Shown here one piece after another: positions 34,740 to 46,131 of a stretch of DNA of 64,000 nt (position 1 is its first letter; every line of letters starts with the position of its first letter). A program made the translations under genes and the position numbers. Source of the stretch: Agrostemma githago (lineage: Eukaryota; Streptophyta; Magnoliopsida; Caryophyllales; Caryophyllaceae). The DNA lies in assembly GCA_958450325.1 (NCBI GenBank), contig OY288256.1, forward strand, positions 42,674,953-42,738,952. Direction: 5' to 3'. The notes below the pieces were generated by a model. That model was not told the origin of the DNA and searched no databases. It was given only the letters and a program-made list of their open reading frames with translations.

Positions 34740-37700
34740 ATGCCTAGGAGAAGAGGCGATTTCTTTCTCTTCAATCCAGAGCTGGAGAGACTCTTTAGAG
34801 CCTTTCGCCAACGGATGATTGATCGAGTTAGACACTCTCAACCGGGTACTAGCAATACCATTGAAGAGCAAGCTCAAGGATCCGACTTTAACGAGTCACC
34901 TCGAGAGACGGCCGAAGGGATCTTCATAAATCCCTTTGGTTCATCTATCCATTCTTCTAGTCCTAGTTCCCCTTCTAGTTCTACATCAACACCGTCTACA
35001 CCATCTTCTCCCGCATATCCAATCATGCCGAAGTTTTCATCTCACTCCACTTTTACCGAGGATGTCTTGCCGGGACCGAGTGCTTTACCGGATACTTATA
35101 TCGGGAATTTCGTGGCAAAGACACAATTCATCCAACTTGTGGAGAGAAATCAATTTAGTGGTTTGCCCACCGAAGACTCGCACCAACACATGGAGACTTT
35201 CTCCGATTATTGCGATGCTATCTCTCAAACCGGGGTTACTCAAGATCAAATTCGTTGGGTACTTTTCCCGTTCTCTCTTATTGGAAAGGCAAAGCAATGG
35301 ATCAAGAGTCTCGATAGGGCAACCATGGGTATCGATACTTGGAAGAAACTTGCGTTGGCGTTCTACCAAAAATTTTACCCTCCGGAGAAGACAAATTTGC
35401 TTAGGGCCTCCTTCACCGGTTTCCAACAACGGGATGAAGAGAGCCTTTATGAAGCTTGGGAACGGTTTAAATCTTTGGTTAGATCATGCCCCCATCATGG
35501 ACTTTCACAATGGTTCTTAGTCCAACAGTTTTGGAACGGTCTATATGAGGATTCAAGAGCTATACTCAATATGGGCTCCAATGGTAGGTTCACCGAGGTC
35601 GATGACGATCAAACTTGGGCAAGAATCGAGGAGATGGCGGTGCACAACTCCCAATACTCAAGGCCTAGAAAGGCGAATCGAGGAGGTAGGCACGAGGTCG
35701 ATGCCAATACACAACTAAGCATTGACCTTGGAGCTCAATTAAGAACTCACATGGAAACCATTGACAAGAAGCTCCAAAGCCACCTCAATCAAGTTCAAAG
35801 CACTAGTTCCTCCAACCAACACTCGATTCATGAAATTAATGCTTTGGGAGTTGTGTCTCCTACACCTTATTATGGGATGTGTGATATGTGCGGGATAGTT
35901 GGACATGAGCCTATACATTGTCGAGGAAGTATTGAGCAAGTGAACGCCTTTCAAGCGTTCAAGCAAGGTGCCTCCTATCCTAACATGTTCCAAGCTTCCC
36001 ATCAAGCTTCCAATCAACAAGCTCTACAACCTCGTCCCTATGTTCCACCTCCCTTAAGGGACAACAATCAAGGTTACCAAGGTTATGTGGGTAATCCAAG
36101 ACCATTCAACAATTTCAAGCAACATAACCAGGGTAACTTCAACAACAATCAAGGGTTCCAACAAGGGAACTTCAATCAAGGTGGTTTTCAAGGAAACCAA
36201 CACAATCAAGGATATCAAAACAACCAAGGTAACACTCAAGGCCTTAATCAAGGGAATTCTCATGGGTTCCAAGGGAACCGTCAACAACAACAAGCTACTC
36301 AAGGTCAACAGCAACAAAGCAAGCAAAGGAGCCGGTCTCCCACTTATGACTATGGTATTCCTCTAGCCATCACCGATACTCCGCACAATCCACAATCTCC
36401 ACCTCGAGATTTCAACATGCAAAAATCTATGATGGATATGCAAAGAAGCCAAATGGAGATGGCAAGAAACCAACAAGAGTTCTTTGCTCATGTTCAAAGG
36501 GATAACATAGCAAGAGATGCTCATATGAAGATGCTTGAGACCCAAATATCTCAACTTGCTTCGGGAAGTTCTTCAAGACAAAAGGGGCAACTACCTCCAC
36601 AAGGTGAAACACCAAATTTTGAGCATGTAAATGCTATTACCACGAGGAGTGGTACATCTTATGATTCCCCCTTACCCCTTAGTGAGCAAGAATCAAGGCA
36701 AGAAGTTATACCCCCCTCTCAAGACAATTCAAGCTTTGGAAATCCAATGGAGGAGCAAGTCTTATGGGAGATCGAAAAACCCCATGAAGACAAGCTTCCC
36801 CCGCTTCAAGGAAAAGACAGGGGTAAAAGGAAAGTGTCGTTTGAAAAGTCCACCCCTATCGAGCAAGAAAAAGTGCACATTAAGTTGCCTTTCCCAACAA
36901 GGCAAATGAAGACCAAGGTGGATTCTCAATACGAAAAGTTCCTTAACATTGTGAAGAAATTGGATGTTAGTGTCCCATTCACCGAGCTACTTACCCAAAT
37001 CCCGGCATATGAAATATTTATGAAAGAAATCTTGGCTAGGAAGAGATCCATCGACAAGGAAGAGACGATAGCGTTCACGAGGGTGGTGAGCGAGCTTATT
37101 CAAGGTTCTACGCTTCCCAAGTTGAAGGAACCGGGTAGTTTCTCGATCCCATGCACCATAGGCAACTTCAAGATCGAGAGAGCATTATGTGATTTGGGTG
37201 CGAGTGTAAGCATCATTCCCTACTCTATTTGTGAGCGACTTGGAATGAAGGAGCTCAAGTGCACTTCCGTTACACTCCGAATGGCCGACAGTTCACTCAA
37301 CCGACCATTGGGGATGTTAGAAGATGTGCCAATAAGAATCGGGAAGTTCTTCGTTCCGGTCGATTTTCTTGTACTTGACATGTCGGAAGATGCTATCACT
37401 CCCATTATCCTTGGCCGCCCATTTCTACATACCGCCGGTGCCATGATCGATGTGAAGAACGGTAGGATCACATTTGAGTTAGACGAAGAAAAGCTCGTGT
37501 TCGACCTCTAAGGCAACACCTCGCCTACTAATGACGAGTCTTGCAATATGATCCACGCCACGAAAGACATCGATCTAGGGGAAGAATCGGGACAAAGCTT
37601 GAAGAACGACTTATATGAGCTTGAGGATGATGATTCCGAGCTTGGGGCGGATGAGTGCCCATACCATGAGTTTAAAGATAAGTGCAATGACAAGAAGAAA

Positions 37701-37955
37701 GATGAGCCTCCCTTGGCGCCACATGAGAATAGGTGGACGTTTGGGTATATCCCGAAGGATCGCAAGTACAAGTTCAAGTCATTGAACTTAGTAGATCGGG
37801 ATGCCCCGGGAACGTCGAGACAAAGTTGTGAAGAACCTTGGAGTGTGGATGGTTATATTACAAGCTTGATCGAAGATTTCTCGAGAGCCTTCGATTTGTT
37901 TCTTCGTGCCCTTGATGGAGATGGAATCGGCCAAAGGTTGTTGAAAAAGAATTGA
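34740..37955 (+). CDS. gag-pr: E2 gag-protease polyprotein, one in-frame stop
   Basis: The ATG at 34740 (MPRRRGDFFLFNPELERLFR) is preferred over an upstream GTG because MPR is shared by the E1 and E3 gags. The capsid-type Retrotrans_gag region spans about residues 125-290 (LVERNQFSGLPTEDSHQHME, FPFSLIGKAKQWIKSLDR, FYPPEKTNLL). The zinc knuckle CDMCGIVGHEPIHC is near residue 385. A long Q/N/G-rich stretch follows at about residues 430-530. The protease (ALCDLGASVSIIPYSIC, then IILGRPFLHTAGAMIDV) is near residues 810-910. TAA at 37509-37511 ends the main ORF, but the same frame stays open to 37955. That extension is an acidic linker like those preceding RT in E1 and E3, ending in a short unrelated tail. 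RT, RNase H and integrase are cleanly absent. Confidence 0.93.
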
Positions 37956-40900
37956 AGAATGCACCATCCTTGGTTTGACGGAGTTCCAAAAGAACCGTCT
38001 CATTGTATATATCTCTTTCTCTTGTAATTCCTTTTAGTTTTGTGAAATTCTTGATTATTTGGATTGTTGATGAGCGATGTGAGGGAGGGAATTTGATGTT
38101 GAGTTTGAGTTTGTTTGATAGATGTGAAGTGAAGATGATTCCTAGAGAGGAATGGCTATTGATAGAGCATGGATTGTGAGCAAGAGGATTGGTTTTTGAA
38201 GCTTTGGATGAGCTTTTGGGGTTATGGAGGTCATGAAGACTCTTCCCGTCCGAGAAGAAGGCTTCCCGACCGGGAAGGGTGAGGCATCCCGACCGGGAAG
38301 GAGCCGTCCCGATCGGGATGCGGGTGCATAATTTCGAGCTTTCTGGAGTGCCTTCCCGACCGGGAAGGGAGCGTCCCGACCGGGACGGGTGAGCCATCCC
38401 AACCGGGACCATCCATCCCGACCGGGATGGTCCCCTTCTCCTCTTTTGGCCTCTTCTTCGACATTCGGGTCCATCCAACCATTGTATACCCCCTCCCAAC
38501 CTCCCTACCTATACTTGCCCATATCATACAACCCATATACCTCATTTACATACCCTCACCTCATATTCTATTCACTTTACACCAAATTTCACATCAAATT
38601 CCACCCCATCATACCATTACTACCTCTACTATGCGTTATTTACAAGTTTGAAGCGGGATGACAATGATGAAGACTAGCAAAGAGCCTATATTGATCATTG
38701 AGACGATGGAGCGAGTGAGTTGCTAACCGATCGGTACGGCAACTATCCTTTCTTTTCCGTCTTTTATTGCTTGTTTTCCCCTTGTTTACCCCCTTCCCCT
38801 TGTACACTTTTGTGTCATGGTGTCATTGTGGCCTTCGAGGCCTTGGTAGTTGTTGCTCCCGACTCTCGATGGCGTGACTACATCGAGAGTCATTTGAAAA
38901 ATCCAAATTTCCAAGATTTTCACCCTTTTTTTTAGGATTTAGTTGGATTTGGACGAAATCCGGGCTAGGTGACTTGATTACACCTAGTCCTCCCCTCCCA
39001 TTTCCTTTTATTTCTTTCTTTTTATTTCTTCCCCCATCCATATATTTTCTTGTCTCGGCCCATGGTGACTTGACTACACCCCGGCCGGACGCATTCTACC
39101 CTTTTCTCCGCTTTATCTTTGATTCTTAGCTTTATTTTCGTAGTTTCTTTTCTTTTCTTTTGTGTCTCCGCACACTACGATCGAGCATGAGGACATTGCT
39201 CGGTTTAAGTGTGGGGGAGCGATATTCTATCATAGTTAGTTTTATTTTTGTAGTTTTTCGAAAAAATCTTTAAAAAACCCTAAAAATTTGAAATTTTTCA
39301 CAAAAATCAAAAAGATTTCCTTTTGTGTCTTTTTCTATTGTTTCATTGTTTCGTATATTTGTTTTGTCGTGCGTGTTTTGCCTCCCTTTTCCATTGTAGG
39401 TCGCTTAATCGCCATTAACTTTGGAGGGCTTTCAAGATATCCGGTAACATCTTTTCATCCCTTTCTCTTCTCTATTTCTTGTGAAGTTTGGAGGAGGTTT
39501 GTGATGTTGGGTGCTCGGGGGGAGCCTTGTGCATACTTGTGGTTGATTTGGTGACTTGTTTGGAGATTTGGGGTGGTGTTTGTCTCGTTATGTGTTTGTT
39601 TAGTTATGTTTTGTTTTTGTTGCCTTTGTTTCTTTTCCTTTCGTGTTCGTCATATCTTTGTTTTGCGTTGTGTAGTTGTGTCATGTGTGTAAAAGGTTTT
39701 CGAAAACCCGGTTTAGAGGCTAGTGGGCGAGCGTTTACTTTCCCTTTCTAGTAATGTAAATCGAGTCTTGGACTTTAGTCTAGTTGAATGAACCTAAATC
39801 AATGATTTCGTTGATCCTTTACCTTGAGTCCACCTAGCTTACTAGGGATTTACTACGGGATTTGCATTTTGACCATTATGACCACCCACGGTGTGAAAAG
39901 GCCTTGGTTGCCGAGTCCCGTCCCTTAGGTGACCATGTTGGAAATTGTTTGATTAGTCCAAGTTCTCCACCTTTTTTTGTGGGTTTGAAGGGGGATTGCG
40001 ACCTCAACTCACCCATTCCCCTACCTCCTACACATATCCACAAACTAAGATGCAAATTGTTGAAATCTCTTTCTTAGTTGCAAAAGAAATGCCCACAACT
40101 CAAATCTAGCCAAAAAGGGCAAAGAAAAGAAAGAAAATGAAAGAAAGAAAAGATTGAAGAAAAAGAAAAGGCACAAAAAGCCAAAAATAAAATAGAAAAG
40201 AAGAAAAAGAAATGCCATAGCAATACACAAAGAAAATATGCAAAAGAAAGAAAAATGCCAAAAGTAAACCGTCTCACAAAAAGAATCCCCTCTCAAAAAT
40301 AAGCCTTTTACCGACTATTACCGTGAAGAGCCTACCAAAGGACCGAGTCCCTAGGAAGGATGATAGCGGTAATGGTCGGTCTTCCCTCATTTGGCAATCA
40401 TACCCACCTTTTTACTTGGATTAGTTAAGCGGTTTTCGAACATGGGACGACCCTCTTGGCTCATCGCTAAAGGGGGCGGGGTCTCACTTACCTACAGTGT
40501 CGACTAACACCGTGGTTCATCTTTTTTCCATCCCGCCTATCGTTCTGTAGTACGTTCTTAGAAATTTAGGGGGACCTAGGTAAGTTAACTACGTTTTTGT
40601 TGCTTTATCGTCATACTGTTAGGGTTTAGTTCATCTTGGTTTGTATTGCTAGCTTGGGAACATTGTCACTTGCCTCGAGTCCTAAACCGGTGCTTCTTTC
40701 ACCGCTTGTTTGAGGGAAGCGGTATTTGTTTTCTTTTGGGTGCAACCGATTATTTGTTTGTTTGTATGTTTGTTTGTCTATGTGTTTTGTGTCCGGTTGC
40801 ATCCACAGTTTTGTCGCAAGACTTTACTTGCCTTGCGGAGTACGCTTTTCCTCTAAGTGTACTCGCGTGAGTTGAAAGGGCGTAGGGTGAGCTAATACCC

Positions 40901-40966
40901 ACTCGGCTAGTTTAGTAGTTAGTATGTGCTTACTCGAGGGCGAGTAAGGGTTAAGTGTGGGGGAGT
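37956..40966 (+). other. E2 long 3' non-coding region with purine tracts
   Basis: About 3 kb without a supportable gene. It holds a palindrome cluster (listed separately) and an internal GAGGACATTGCTCGG then TTTAAGTGTGGGGGAG element (39188-39220). An A/G-rich run lies at 40097-40262, and the true polypurine tract AAGTGTGGGGGAGT at 40953-40966 abuts the 3' LTR. The order equals that in E3, minus the env-position ORF. Confidence 0.75.
38241..38433 (+). promoter_or_regulatory. E2 internal palindrome cluster
   Basis: About eight copies of TCCCGACCGGGA and close variants in 190 bp. The words match the E2 LTR array. It is followed by a pyrimidine-rich stretch similar to the leader of the E3 env-position ORF, but the ORF itself is missing in E2. 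Confidence 0.7.
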
Positions 40967-42599
40967 TGATAAGTGTAGTTTGTAGTGCCTAATTTGATGT
41001 GTTTTGGTCCCGTTTTCCTTGTGGAATCGCTCCTTGGGAGCGGTTTATGGGCTACTTATGCTTCCTCTAGTTCGTTTCAGGTTCCCGAGACCATTCATGA
41101 AGAGTTGGAGCGATTTCGACTCGATACATACACTTTTTGGAGCCAACGAAGTGAAGGAACGATCACTCGATGCCTTGGATTCGACCCCGAGACCTCGGGA
41201 CCCATTCCCGAGCCTCTTAGACTCAATCCCGAGCCCCTAGAATCGACGAGAAACCCATAAGAGGCAAGGAGGGACCAAAAAGTTCATATTGAAGGCCTAC
41301 AAGACTCATCCCCGACGGGAAGGGCCTCATCCCGTCCGGGATGAGGTGCGCGAATAGCATAGCTACTGTCCTGGGTCCGTCCCGGTCGGGATCACGTCGT
41401 CCCGGTCGGGACCGATCCATCCTGGTCGGGATGGAGGTCCTGCTGCGCATGACTCTTTCTTTCCTCTCCTTCATTCTTGTAACCTTATAAATACTTCCCT
41501 CTTGTATTGTTTATGTATCATACATTACCCTAGACTCTCTTAGGCCTCCATTAAGCATTCAAACCCTAGATTAGTGTTCCTCACATTAGTTTTAATCTTC
41601 CTTTAATCTTTAGTTAATCATTGTAATTAGTCTTGTATTAAGGAGATTCTTGAAGATTATTCCAAGCTTGACAACCTTGGGGTTTTATTTGGGTTTCTTA
41701 TTAATTCAAGTCCTCATCTTTTTCATCCTTGTTAGTTTGGTATAATCCTCTTCTCCCTTTTGCTTTTGCTTTTGTTCTTTGTTTATTTACTCAAGTTTGA
41801 ATCTTTACATATTGTTATTGTTATTGTTTGTTCATTATGGATGTTTGGATGTTTGGTTTGTTTTCTCTTGTTTATGTTAGTTTCATCTTGATAATGAGTG
41901 AGTAGTTCTCTTGTGGGGTTAGTAGGGGGATTAAGGGTAGATTATGGGTGATTAGGGTTTGATTAGGGGTAAAGGTTACATCTTTGTTGCTAGTCTCATA
42001 TTGGGCACACCATGTGTTTGATGATTTGCTTGTGTGGGTAGTAGTGGCCAATGCTTCCTATACTTATTCTCTTCTTCTCATTGTTTGGCTAGTGTGTGAT
42101 TGTGTTAGGGTATAGTCTTAGACACGAGAGTGCGGACTTGGGTTTAGACGCGAGAGCGCGAACCGACCTTGACCTAGGTTTAGACACGAGAGCGCAAACC
42201 GACTCTAGCAACTAGGAGACACCTAGACCCTTGACCACCCTATTACCCTTCTACACTTAAGAACCCGACCTAACCCTACTCCTTTCCATATTTGGTTCAT
42301 CCTCCTAGTTAGTCGTCATTTCTCTAGTTTCATTGTTTAGTTAGTCTCTAGTTATTCCATTTAGTCTTGTTTTAGCTATCTCGTTATTAGTCTAGTTCAT
42401 ACTCCTCCTCAACCATCATAGTTTGTCAATTATTGTTCTCTTTGTGTTCGTTTGTGTGACTTAGCCTAGTTTTTAGTGGACCTAGTCTAGACTTTGCAAT
42501 ACCGTCTCCGTGGACACGATCCCGACTTACCCAAGCTACCCACTAGGTATAGTTGGTTGTTTATTGATGGTTGGGGACACGGCAAAATCCCCACCATCA
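40967..42599 (+). mobile_element. 3' LTR of E2
   Basis: 1633 bp, the same termini as the 5' LTR. The array at 41308-41433 has three core TCCYGGTCGGGA copies instead of four. TATAAATA is at 41486-41493. It carries one extra CTTTTG unit relative to the 5' copy. Confidence 0.95.
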
Positions 42600-42604
42600 T
42601 GTCG

Positions 42605-43200
42605 GCAGACGGTATCAGGCAATGAGAAAGCATTTCAGCAAAGTATCGAATAGAAGGGTTACGGATTTCAGCGGTGAAATTTGAATTAGGTTCGAAATCT
42701 CGTTGTTCAGGCGCTATGCACCTCCACAAATCTCTCCTAGTCGTACTAGCTTGTACACCCCTCAAAGGCTCACGAATTCCGGTACCCGATGTGGGTAGAC
42801 CTAGAGCTAGGCCGAATTCGAAAATATTCAAGCAATGGGTTCTACCGAACAAATTAAATTTGAACTCCTTAGGTGTGGTCGGGTTGTCAATTGTGAAACT
42901 ACCTAGAAATTCGCATGTAAGGTGTTTGAAGGTAGAATGCACGAAATTTAAAAGTCCACTAGTTATTGTTCTCGCCGATAACTCTCTCATATCGTCTTCT
43001 ATACCTAGGATTTTCATTGTGAATGGACAGGGCCACTTAGTACTCTGAAAGTTCTTTTTATAGAAGGTTTGAGCAAGGGGCGAATTCGGACAAGGTGAAA
43101 GTCTAGGCCTAGAAGACTTACTAGAAGATGAACATTTAGAAGGATTAGAAGTCGAGGTCATACCTTGTTTACGCGCGGCTCGTTGGGCTCTTGTCTCCAT
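42605..43200 (-). pseudogene. E3 env-position ORF, N-terminal part, split by E2
   Basis: The start is ATG at 43200 (METRAQRAARKQGM), preferred over an upstream in-frame codon because a TATA-like word and leader precede it and the basic N-terminus parallels E1. It contains a serine-rich stretch, then GLLNFVHSTFKHLTCEFLGS and FEFGLALGLPTSG. The frame is open up to the E2 insertion. It is similar in position and general pattern to the ATHILA ORF-1 family. Cellular role unknown. Confidence 0.8.
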
Positions 43201-43372
43201 GATAATAATTTGCAAGAAAAATCCCGAAACTTTTGCTTCTCCTTTCTTCAAAAACCCAAATACCAAGTATGGAAATGAAACTATGGATGGAGGTTAAAAT
43301 GTAGTATGGAAGGTGGTATGGTGATTTTATGATGGGTGAAAGGGTGAAATGAATTGTGGGGTGAAAAAGATG

Positions 43373-43743
43373 ATATAAATAAGGGTGGATGAGAGGGAAA
43401 TGAAAAGTTTGAAAGTTGGTGGTAAAAATTTGGTGTAAAAATTTATTGGAGGGAAGTGAAAATGTAGTGAGTGAATAAAAGGTGTAGGTGATCCGGCCAA
43501 GTCACGCCACCGGGTGAAATTTCACCCGGTCGGGCACCATCGGGTGAAATTTCACCCGACGGTTTTTCGTCGTGAAAATCATTTTTGCCAACATTTTCCA
43601 CCGGGTGAAATTACACCCGATGAAAATCTCACCGGGCGAAATTTCGCCCGGTGATATCTTCTTCAATTCTGGCAATTCTGGCAACTTTTCTGTGGGGCGA
43701 AGTTTCGCCTGGTCGAGTCTCACTGGGCGAAGTTTCGCCCGGC
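43373..43743 (-). promoter_or_regulatory. E3 internal palindrome array and TATA-like box before env-position ORF
   Basis: Six copies of the E3 motif (GGGTGAAATTTCACCC, GGGTGAAATTACACCC, GGGCGAAATTTCGCCC, GGGCGAAGTTTCGCC) occupy 43508-43743. On the minus strand they are followed by TTATTTATATC (43373-43382), and then the ATG 173 bp further. The stretch 43744-44052 between the array and the pol stop holds nothing else I can identify. Confidence 0.65.
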
Positions 43744-44052
43744 GGTCTTCTTCGCTGCGTTTTTCCGCCTTGCCATTTCATGGCTCTTCAACAAATCACC
43801 TAGAGATTCGAATATTGACTCGACTCACATTACATAAACAATATCTCCCGCAAACATGCTTGTGGTCTTCAATTTGAGCTCCATAACTTCTCCAAATGCT
43901 TGATCTTCATCCAAATTTACGCTCCATTGTGGAATCCAATTTCAATCATTCTTCTCAAGCTAACAAAACTAATAAACTCACTGAAATATGATACATATAT
44001 ACAAGGTGGTTGTTGAGGATACCACCAAACCTACATCAATTGCGAGAGGGGT

Positions 44053-45081
44053 TCAAACATCGCTCCCCAATGGGAGCTCACCAAGCTTCATAGTAGCAAA
44101 GGTCTCACGAATATGACCGGGATGATAAATCTTCAAACGTTGCCCATTAACCATAAACTTCCTGGTTTCCGGGCTAGATATCTCTATCGATCCATATGGT
44201 TGCACTCCGGTCACTTCGAATGGACCCGACCATTTTGATTTCAATTTACCGGGGAAGAGCTTAAAGCGAGAGTTGAAGAGTACTACCTTATCACCAACGG
44301 AGAAGTCCTTACGAAGAATTCGAGAATCGTGCCATTGGCGAGTTCGTTCTTTGTAGATCTTCGAATTTTTGTAGGCTTCAAGTCTTAGTTCTTCCAATTC
44401 TTGTAGTTGGAGAAGGCGATTATCTCCTACAACACTCTCATCGAAGTTTAGCTTTTTGATTGCCCATTTGGCTTTGTGTTCTAGCTCCACCGGTGAATGA
44501 CAAGCTTTACCATACGCAAGACGATAAGGAGTGGTTCCAATCGGCGCTTTGTAAGCCGTCCTCAATGCCCAAAGGGCGTCATTTAACTTCAATGACCAAT
44601 CCTTTCGGTGTGTATTTACAACTTTCTCTAAAATTCTCTTGATTTGACGGTTGGAGATCTCGGCTTGCTCATTTGATTGAGGGTGGTAGGCTAGGGACAT
44701 CTTGTGAGTGATACCATACTTACTAAGAAGGTGTTCAAATGTATCTTTTCTAAAATGAGAGTCTCCATCACTAATTATGGCTCTAGGCATACCGAATCTC
44801 GGGAAAATTACATTCTTGAAAAGCTTGATTACAACCTTGGAGTCATTGGTGGGGGAAGCTACGGCTTCGATCCATTTTGAGACATAATCAACCGCGACTA
44901 GAATATACTTGTTACCAAACGAGGATGTGAACAGACCCATGAAATCAATGCCTCAAACATCGAACAATTCAATCTCCAAGATAGGTTGAAGGGGCATCTC
45001 ATTTCTTCTTGTAATATTGCCACTTCTTTGGCATGCATCGCATGTGAGAATGAAAGCTCGAATGTCTTTGAACATGTAAGG
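44053..45081 (-). pseudogene. E3 integrase, C-terminal two thirds
   Basis: It joins viral-type cDNA to host DNA. It includes the second zinc pair (CDACQRSG), a TGG-to-TGA stop at 44953-44955 in the first catalytic-Asp block, KYILVAVDYVSKWIEAVAS, the second Asp block ISDGDSHF, YHPQSNEQAEISN, and the C-terminal GKLKSKWSGPFEV motif. The ORF ends at 44053. Confidence 0.9.
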
Positions 45082-46131
45082 CTACCAAAACCCGCTTTGG
45101 AGAACCTTGGTAATTGTCTTTTGATTGGCCAAGTGTCCACCATAAGATGTCGAGTGAAGGTGCTTCACGATATTATATCCTTCTTCGGCCGTAACATATC
45201 GTCGGTAAATTCCATCTACACAACGGCGAAATAAATAAGGCTCGTCCCAATAATAGCGTCGGGCTTCATAACGTAGATTCTTCCTCTCTTGCTTGGAATA
45301 ATCGTCCGAAATATAGTGAGACACTAAGAAATTGACGATATCGGCATACCAAGGTGTAATAGTTTCAACGGCCATCAAGACCTCATCTCTCATAGCTTCA
45401 TTGATGGGAATACCATCATCTTCATTGCTTTCTTTACCAACCGTTAGTCTACTAAGATGATCCGCTACCAAGTTCTCTGATCCGGCTTTGTCTTTAATCT
45501 CGATGTCGAATTCTTGTAAAAGGAGTACCCATCGAAAGAGTCGGGACTTTGTCTCCTTTTTAGACATGATGTATCGAATGGCCGCATGATCGGTATGAAT
45601 AATGACTTTGGAACCGGTAACATAATTTCGGAATTTCTCCATGGCATAGACAACGGCAAGCATCTCTTTTTCGGTTGTGGTGTACCTCGATTGGGCTTCA
45701 TCTAAGGTCTTGCTTGCATAATAAATCACATGTAGCTTCTTATCAACCTGTTGTCCTAGAACGGCACCAACGGCAAAATCGGATGCATCGCACATGATCT
45801 CAAATGGAAGATTACAATCGGGAGCTTTGATAATTGGTGTGGTAGTGAGAGCGGTCTTTATCCAGGAAGAGGCCTCAAGACACGAGTCATCAAAAACTAA
45901 AGGTGTATCTTTCATAAGCAAAGAAGTAAAAGGCTTGACAATCTTAGAAAAATCTTTAATAAATCGTCTATAAAAACCGGCGTGACCTAGAAAACTCCTC
46001 ACCTCTTTGACATTTGTAGGTGGTGGCAAGTTCTCAATCACGGAGACTTTCGCCTTATCGACTTCGACTCCTCTATTAGACACTATATGACCTAGGACAA
46101 CACCTTGTTCAACCATAAAATGACACTTTTC
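45082..46131 (-). pseudogene. E3 RT thumb, RNase H and integrase N-terminus
   Basis: Open frame with GHAGFYRRFIKDFSKIVKPF (connection), FEIMCDASDFAVGAVLG and YAMEKFRNYVTGSKVIIHTD (RNase H), DHLSRL, and the integrase N-terminal HLHSTSYGGH region. A TGG-to-TAG stop at 45082-45084 separates it from the rest of integrase. The frame matches the upstream RT apart from point nonsense changes. Confidence 0.9.

Larger units (their letters stand above)
32868..42599 (+). mobile_element. E2: non-autonomous gag-protease LTR element
   Basis: 9732 bp, with perfect TSD TGTCG (32863-32867, 42600-42604). LTRs are 1646 and 1633 bp, about two percent different by eye. There is a tRNA-Asp primer site and a GTGTGGGGGAG polypurine tract. 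It has one long gag-protease ORF and no RT, RNase H or integrase anywhere inside. It must therefore have moved with enzymes of a relative. It resembles described TR-GAG-type elements but keeps the protease. It is the youngest large insertion in the nest. Confidence 0.95.

Noticed and set aside
38142..38661. ORFs up to 213 aa over the E2 internal array
   Set aside because: Same reason: GC-rich palindromes create open frames on both strands. No family resemblance.
40045..40296. Hydrophobic minus-strand ORF resembling a membrane protein
   Set aside because: It is the antisense of an A/G-rich run (poly-Phe/Leu/Ser), which has counterparts in E1 and E3; not coding.
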